A DNA stretch of 64,000 bases from Serpula lacrymans var. lacrymans S7.9 (Eukaryota > Basidiomycota > Agaricomycetes > Boletales > Serpulaceae), in NCBI RefSeq assembly GCF_000218685.1, contig NW_006763296.1, positions 362,715 through 426,714 on the forward strand. The letters are read 5' to 3'. Every line of letters begins with the position of its first letter. The first letter of the stretch is position 1. Under the pieces are notes generated by a model. That model had not been told where the DNA came from and made no database searches. It saw nothing but the letters and a program-made list of their open reading frames with translations. The position numbers were made by a program, and so were the translations under genes. Shown here piece after piece: positions 57,768 through 64,000 of this stretch.

Positions 57768-59954
57768 ATGGACAATCCACAGCATTATCAGCCGTTGTCG
57801 CATGCACTCCATCCCCCGGTCGCCGGCGGTTCGCAGTACTCGGGCTTCATTACTACTACCAGTGTGCATAAGGACGCCAATCACAGAGACGTAGAAGAGG
57901 AAGAGGAGGAGGAGGAAGAAGAAGATGAAGACGAGGGTATGGTTGAGGAACAGCTTGGCGTGCACGACGTCGATCAGCAGCAAGACAATAACGGTCAACC
58001 TTCACCAAGTGCAATTGCAGGAAAACTTAAAGGGTGTGTACATACTTATCTACTTGCGCGACCAGAGAAATAGACCGATAATATTAATCGTATTTGCCAA
58101 ATCGTGCATATGTCCATTATTTTCGGCGCTAATAGCCCGGCCGATGCCAGTGGTGGTAGCCACATGGAGAGGAGTATCAAGACAACCATGTTGCAAACCG
58201 ATCAAGAGCAACTGCAGAAACAAGGACTTCAGCATCAAGATGGTGATCATTCTCAACAAAAGCGCCGACCGGGTCGTCCAAGAGGATCCAAGAATAGGAA
58301 AGCACGTGCCTCTGCTGGGGATTCTACAACGACTCCCACCAAGGCGAATGCTCCAACACAACATCCTGGATTCTACCAATATCCTCCTCTTCAAGGGCAG
58401 CCCCAGCACTCAGATGTGAATCCACACAACCAACAATATTATGAGTTCCAGTGGCGCGTACTTAACTTGTGTGCCGAGTTTTATGGCGCAGCCGAGGAAC
58501 TTGTTGTGAGTCTCGAGCTTCATCACGTTGTAAACTGTCAGAGTGAACAGTGGATGCTCTGAACTACAGAAAGCTACTCCTTCACTGGTTATAGCCCAGT
58601 GCTATCAGATGGGTCCTTCCATCAAGGTGGATCCATTGACTATGCTTAATGAAGCAAAAAGAATTTGCGACAACCTTGTGAGTTCATCAGGTTGCGTGCG
58701 TTTCAATTTCAATCGAGTTGTTGAAATGCTTTGCACAATCAGCTCGCTAATCCATCGCGACTAACTACGAATCCCCCACCACCCATCTATCCAGTTATTC
58801 CCAGCTTTTCCCTTCCCACGAGCATGCCTCCTACAAATCAACCTTCCGCTTCAACGTCGACAAGCTCGAACTCCAAATCTGCCACTTCGCCAGCCAGTGT
58901 CATAACAAATCCTCAGTCTTTCGTTGTCTCCCTCGGAGCACAAGCCCCAATGCCCCCTCCTCCTCATGCCATGACGCACATGCAGTATCCCCCAATATAC
59001 GGACCTCCCACCGCACAATATCCGACTAGTCCGTACTATCAATATCCTGGCTATGCAACGCAAGGATACTACCCACCAAATACCCAGCCACAGGTTCCAA
59101 CGTCTGTGTCAGCGCCTCCATCCACTACTGCTGCCTCGCATCCAGGGGTCCAAAATCCTAACATAATTGGATCTGGAGGCAATCAAGGTGCATGGTCCGA
59201 TGAGGAAACGGAACGGCTGAAGAAACTTGCCGAGGATAGTAAAGCCGTGGGTACGTCTGGAGAAATTGAATGGGACTGGGTTGTTCATCAGTGGGGCAAT
59301 ACTAGAACGAGGTCAGTTTCGCTGAGCGTCAAATATTTCGAGATCATCAACTAAGAACGTAAACTTAGACACCAAATACTTATCAAGGCCACCTCGCTTG
59401 GCCTCAAAGAGAGCTCGTCAAGAGGAATTAAACGTCGACGGGAAGCAGACACAATAGGACCCTCGGGAGATAACGTACGGCCTCCGCCACCGCCACCAAC
59501 CACTAACATGACTTCGACACCATCCAATGTTGAGGCAAAAGTGTCGGCACCGTCTGCGTCGCCATCGCTGAGTCATGCAACGTCAACGCCTGCGACACCT
59601 GCTACTCAATCACCCGCTGTCCATCACGCTCGACCTCCATCGACGTCTCAAGCTCCTGTATCATCTACAGTTCCATCAGCTACACCAGCACCAATAAATA
59701 CATCTCGATTTCCCTTTCCAATGCCCACTGTTGCTGCTAGCACTCCTTCCCCTGTGATAACTGCAAACCAGGTAACGACAGATTCACAGCGAGCTTCGAG
59801 TTACTATCGACCACGTCCTAACCAGGCCTCGGCAGCGGCGTCAAGTTCTGCATCACCAAAACCAACGTCGTCTCACGGTGTTCATCAGTATATGTTTTCG
59901 CCCAATGGGAGTATGAATAATTCACGTTTAGGGAAGGAAAATGGACCTAAGTAG
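57768..59954 (+). CDS. Myb/SANT-like protein with AT-hook
   Basis: Five exons: 57768-58033, 58136-58505, 58570-58677, 58743-59311, 59369-59954, giving 632 residues. An acidic run of Glu/Asp lies near residue 45-60. A basic AT-hook (KRRPGRPRGSKNRK) is at about 130, followed by a helical segment (YYEFQWRVLNLCAEFYGAAEEL). A long Pro/Gln/Ser/Tyr-rich region leads to a Myb/SANT-like domain (GAWSDEETERLKKLAEDSK, EIEWDWVVHQWGNTRTRHQILIKATSLG) split by the last intron. A nuclear basic stretch (IKRRREAD) and a Ser/Thr/Pro-rich tail end the protein. DNA binding is inferred from the two motifs; targets are unknown. Intron 1 (102 bases) is longer than usual. Confidence 0.75.
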
Positions 59955-60379
59955 TCATGACATTATGGATGTTGCTATCGTTCTTGTTGCGCCCACGCTG
60001 TTACTTTTCAGAACCACCTCTTTCGTTGTTAATGTCACATGAAGTTGTCGATCGTAGGTCGTTTCACTGGCTGAATCGGCGCCACCCTCTCCCGACCCTC
60101 CCCCAAAATCCGTCGTATTTAACTGTTCATTATCGTAATATCTTTCTACCCCTGTTGTTGTTTACTTTTGCTGTAACTCTGCTTTGGCTGTCGGCAGTTC
60201 TCTACACCTCTCTGTTACAGCGCTGCAATACTAGAAGACTAGTAAAGCAATTCGACTGAACTTCAAGCTTCAAGGCTTCAACTCGTACTACATGCGGTAA
60301 AGGTCTGGCTTTCAGACCATAATTTACCACACAGTATTTTTGACTGAGACTTAGAAACATAGCTGTCAACACTTCCGGC
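59955..60379. other. 3' flank of the Myb gene
   Basis: About 425 bases. A hydrophobic open frame at 59957-60259 starts three bases after the Myb stop and has no recognisable domain; it is most likely 3' UTR. Confidence 0.35.
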
Positions 60380-61465
60380 CCATTCATCAGAATTTCTTCG
60401 CCTTGTCCAAACGTGCGTTTTGTTGAACACTGGCAAGGTATGATGGCACATTGATTTAATGGTTCTGGCTGACATAGGGATGATTTTTTTTTTCTTCGTA
60501 GAAAGCCTGTCAACGCCTTCACAGATGAGTACGTATGTATCCCCAAAGTATTTCTGTGTGACCTTAACACCCCTCACAGGTATTGGGCAGATTATGGCCG
60601 TGTCTTCGACGATATGGCAACCCTTACCGAAGACATCCGCACTGTTGTGGTTTCATCCGCTTTCCCAAAAATCTTTAGCGCAGGAGGTTGTGAGTGATGC
60701 ATTGCTGAATATTCATGATTTTTTCCTTTAAATATCGCCGAAGTTGAAGGGCTGTCCAGCTTAGACGGTCATGATAGTGAGCTAGCAACGCGAGGATATG
60801 TTACTCGCAGACATAGTCTAGAGTTTCAACGGGCAATATTATCGCAGCTTATGACATACGCCGCTACGCGGCCTCGGAAACCACGTTTTCTATCAAGGTA
60901 TATTTAATCGGTTGACAGCTAGATGTGTAACCTGACAAAGTTCTAGGAAGTGGATGTTGCTTTAGCTGCAGATATAGGCACCTTAGATCACCTCTCGAAG
61001 ATCACTGCCAATCAGTCCTTGCTCAAGAATTAGCGTACACAGCCCGTCCATTTTCCCCCACAGATGCCGAGAAGTTGGGATTAGTCTCGAGAGTCATTGA
61101 TGGTGGAAGGGAAGTCGTAATGCTTGAAGCGTTGGCACTTGCCAAGGTTATAGTCCTGTGGCTGCAACCGGTACCAAACATCTACTCCTTCACGCTGGGG
61201 ACCACAAGTTCGTGGTTCATTTTTAGCTTTATGATGATATGCGAATGACATATGTTTACAGTGTGCCTGAAGATCTTGAGTATACTACCATCTGGAACGG
61301 GGCTATGGTTCAATCACAGGTCAGTGAACGTGGTCCTTTTATGCCATCTGATCTTGATCTGTATGATCTAAACAGAATTTAAAGGAGGCAGTCAAAGCAG
61401 GCATTTCCAAAGCGGAGACATTGCCGGTCTTCCCTCCGTTGCTCAGCGTCCCTTCAAAACTTTGA
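60380..61465 (+). pseudogene. Broken ECH1-like dienoyl-CoA isomerase
   Basis: Fragments of the enoyl-CoA hydratase/isomerase family follow in order: ISSPCPNVRFVEHW, KPVNAFTDEYWADYGRVFDD, TVVVSSAFPKIFSAGG, GLSSLDGHDSE, then DIRRYAASETTFSIK, EVDVALAADIGTL, ELAYTARPF, LGLVSRVIDGG, GTKHLLLHAGDH and LEYTTIWNGAMVQSQ. This pattern is that of delta(3,5)-delta(2,4)-dienoyl-CoA isomerase (fatty acid beta-oxidation). The block expected between EFQ and DIR, with the CoA-binding HG and oxyanion Gly, is missing, and frames do not join there. A second frame break separates LAKVI from the GTKHLL block, and the N-terminal exon join is also out of phase. I conclude that the gene is inactive; sequencing error at three places is less likely. 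Confidence 0.65.
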
Positions 61466-61858
61466 AGCCATTTTATATAACTCTCTGGTAACTATGTCGT
61501 ACTAGATTTGATCGGTGTATATTTCTCAATCGAGAGTGATAGGCTATCTGTTTGAAGTCTGATTTGCAAGCATAACCTCCACAAGGGGTGCTTGATAATA
61601 ACACGTTAATATAGATAGATCATAACGGTCAGAACCAACCGAACGAAATCTCATTGGTTCTCAATACAAAGCGATGTTCGTAAACTGTGTCAGCTTACAT
61701 TGAACCCTAATATCTCGCTTTTATGCTTTTATGTTCAGAACAAAGAAAAATGACACGACGAGCAGGCATTTACGTGAACATAGAAACCGATAGTCATCGA
61801 TGTATAAGATCTCTACGATTTGAGAGGTAAGACCAGTGTCCACAACAGAAAGAGAGAT
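61466..61858. other. Convergent 3' flanks
   Basis: Nearly 400 bases between the broken isomerase and the minus-strand AIG1-family gene. Nothing else is visible. Confidence 0.3.
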
Positions 61859-62916
61859 TCAGACGTCCGAAGAGGACAGCTCTTTGCTTTGACCTATTTT
61901 TTCTCGCTCATCCAGCGCTTCTGGTTCGCTGGGGTTAGTGGATGCGTGGCAGAGTACACCTAGTCGGTTGCGTAATCTGCAGGCTCCTTGTACAATCACA
62001 AATATGACACATTCACCCAAAGCGATACCAACGATGTAGGCCGCGAGAAGACCATGCTCCGTTGAAGGATCAAGAAAGGCATAAGCTAGATTTCAGAGAT
62101 CAGGCAAGTGTGTAAGATGGGGACAAACTGAGCTTACTGTAGAACCCTTCAGTAGCGTAGGTAATGTAGGCCAAGGCAAGATAGCAGGCAAGTATGAAGA
62201 GTAGTGGAATGAGATGAAGCCACGGACTCGGACCTGCAGATGTTAGCAGGATTTCGAAGAGTGCAAAACCACTGTTCATGGCATGTTGAGCTACATTAGA
62301 CCAGCCTGATCAGACTATGATATGTGAGCATTCCCAATGTCAGAGAAGTAGAGAGCGCACCTGAAAACGTCGAGCTAAATGTTGTCGGAGGAAGAAGTAC
62401 GGACCAGAAGACGACAGTAACAATGATAGCTAAGAAAGTACCTCGTCAGCTCAAATACATTGACAGTACAAAATTCCACATACGGTATGTGGTGATAGTG
62501 GAGTAAAGCAATATGTGCAAAAATTGAAGCACTCGAGGCCACCTCTGCAGCGGGTAGCTTTCATTATTGTTCCGGGAAAAGGCTATTGTTTGAACAGCTG
62601 CAGCCCAGAAGTAGGAAACGATGCCAATATATGTCAGATTGGTAAAGTAGGAGAAGTATCTTTGGGGACAATGAGATGGAAGCCGTGTTGAAAGTTTAGA
62701 TAAGATAACTCACCCTCCAGCATTCGGTTTGAAGTGTACCGCGTTGTAGGCGAGCACAGTGACAGCAGTAGCAAGCGTATAGAGAGCAATGACCAGACGA
62801 ATAACACCGAGAACACGAGGAGAGAAAAAGGGAGACGAAACGAGAGTATGTGCTGGATCAAATGGAACGGACAGCCCAGACCACGCCAACAAGGATTTAA
62901 AGCTCCTGCCTGGCAT
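61859..62916 (-). CDS. AIG1/FAR-17a family membrane protein
   Basis: Five exons on the minus strand: 62714-62916, 62484-62659, 62361-62429, 62138-62305, 61859-62085, giving 280 residues. Six hydrophobic helices are visible: VIRLVIALYTLATAVTVLAY, YFTNLTYIGIVSYFWAAAVQ, TYPIIVTVVFWSVLL, NSGFALFEILL, WLHLIPLLFILACYLALAYI and GLLAAYIVGIALGECVIFVIV. The YFTNLT motif after helix 1 and the conserved His residues (HAMNSGFALFEIL) fit the AIG1/ADTRP family of threonine-type hydrolases for fatty-acid esters of hydroxy fatty acids. Activity is inferred from the family. The cytosolic C-terminus is charged (EREKIGQSKELSSSD). It faces Mex67 across a 372-base divergent promoter. Confidence 0.82.
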
Positions 62917-63288
62917 CAGATTGGCGCCAACTTGAAAGTGGGAAGGTACTTACTATCTTAGAGCCCATGGCTTTTATGCAGTATTGTAGTTGCTTCGTTG
63001 GCCTCCCGGCGAATTGACGGGCCGTTGGCCGATATGCCGAAATACGACCATCCGATGTGCGGTTGTTTGGCTGGAACCTGTGAACCAAACAAAAACTCAT
63101 CATGCCGCTGACAAACAAAGGACGCTTTTTGCATCGCTCTTGACTCCCGTTTGTGCTTCCTCGCAGCGCTTTACTCCAAACCATATTCTCGTCGACCACC
63201 ACCACCCAGACATCCATATTCCATTCGCTCGTCGATATCGACAGCGACCACCGCTTTCGTTATTATCGTGGCGCCTACCAGCCCTCAG
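62917..63288. promoter_or_regulatory. Divergent promoter between AIG1-family gene and Mex67
   Basis: Two ATGs point away from each other across 372 bases. The Mex67 side is C/A-rich (CCACCACCACCCAGA...), typical of a leader. No TATA box is seen. Confidence 0.4.
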
Positions 63289-64000
63289 ATGTTCTCGAGC
63301 CCAACTCCAGCTCCGGGAAGTCGTACTCTCGCCGCCAATGCGCTAAAAGGCGCAGGCCTCATCGACCGCGACGAGCGCATGCGCGATATATCCGATAAAC
63401 CTGGCGGGCGTAAAGGATCTTCGAAGATTCGCTCACATCGATCCCGACCAATAGATGTCTTCAAGGAACAACCAAGTACCAATCGTCCCTCTTCCATGGT
63501 AAATATTGAGACTTGTTATTTCCATTTTATTATCCGATTTTCGGGACTTCTCGCACACCCAACTTCCCTCTTATCAGTATCCTATCCCCCTTCCCTTGTA
63601 TGAGAAAACACCTCGCTCACATTGTTCATTCTGGACCCCCCGTCGACGCTCTCGTATCTTCTTATAGCTTGCCACGCGAATATCAGGCGCTTCGGAAGGT
63701 CTGGCTATCCGTGGAGCCTCGAGGCCGACGACGATGGGGCGTCTTCGCAGGAACGCCGTTTCAACGGCTCCCGGTGGAAATCCTGGGAATATGGTATCGT
63801 CGTCCGGTCGCATTGCCACCGTTGCCGTCAAAGCTGTAGATATTTGGAGGGAGTTTGTTAATAGGCGTTGGAATCCTGAAGCGCGATTTTTAAATCTTGA
63901 GGTATGCATTTAATGTTAAGCTGACCACAGATATTGTCTTGAGGCAACCTAATGTAGCGCATGATGGACGACTCGGAGCTCCAAAAGCATAATTTACTAC
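63289..64000 (+). CDS. MEX67: mRNA export factor Mex67/NXF (5' part)
   Basis: Exons 63289-63498, 63668-63901 and 63958-64000 (continuing beyond the window). The N-terminus ([21 protein letters not shown], then Lys/Arg/Gly/Ser) is the usual disordered start of basidiomycete Mex67. Exon 2 leads into [26 protein letters not shown], and exon 3 begins [14 protein letters not shown], which together mark the start of the conserved leucine-rich-repeat region. Mex67 pairs with Mtr2 and carries mRNP through the nuclear pore. The first intron (169 bases) is long for this genome and may hide a small exon. RRM-like, LRR, NTF2-like and UBA parts would follow outside the window. Confidence 0.8.

Noticed and set aside
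59957..60259. A hydrophobic 100-codon frame just after the Myb gene
   Set aside because: It lies in the presumed 3' UTR and shows no family motif; T-rich sequence gives chance Leu/Phe-rich frames.

Overview
The window looks like nuclear DNA of a filamentous basidiomycete, most likely an Agaricomycete. It has closely packed genes on both strands, many GT-AG introns of about 45-65 bases, a PAS plus GATA white-collar-2-type regulator, a Ser/Thr-rich GPI cell-wall protein and a Ty1/copia retroelement. The exon boundaries given here were worked out by hand: each join keeps reading frame, and each intron has GT-AG ends except three probable GC-AG introns. The species cannot be read from the sequence.

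1-15.7 kb is ordinary housekeeping sequence. It holds the tail of an unknown gene, a CS-domain protein with a C-terminal membrane anchor, a TRIP4/Rqt4-type zinc-finger protein, a coiled-coil protein, a small unknown gene beside a decayed LamG-type gene, thiamine pyrophosphokinase, the molybdopterin-synthase small subunit MOCS2A, a metallo-beta-lactamase-fold protein, a CCDC174 homologue and the PP1 regulator sds22.

15.9-23.2 kb is a nested repeat island. Two head-to-tail copies and one inverted partial copy of a 1.35-1.5 kb LTR-like repeat are present. One copy carries a 414-bp solo LTR with a 5-bp target duplication. A 5'-truncated copia element, with one frame broken only by three TGA codons, lies between two ~450-bp direct repeats.

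24.5-42.4 kb carries a WC-2-like PAS/GATA transcription factor, a small ankyrin protein, PRMT5, a GPI-anchored wall protein, a very large acidic protein (about 1,928 residues) ending in a CaaX motif, and an intron-containing tRNA-Tyr.

42.5-64 kb carries an NCLX-type Na+/Ca2+ exchanger, a paraoxonase-like protein, a Bqt4-like APSES/transmembrane protein, 6-phosphofructokinase, a DUF1295 membrane reductase, a GFA/CENP-V domain protein, a Myb/AT-hook protein, a broken ECH1-like dienoyl-CoA isomerase, an AIG1/FAR-17a family membrane protein and the 5' end of the mRNA exporter Mex67.

The genes do not form an obvious pathway cluster. Points of interest are the prenylation-motif giant protein, the degraded LamG gene whose C-terminal domain recalls bacterial Rhs-tip domains, the retroelement nest, and an unusual density of microexons and GC-AG introns.
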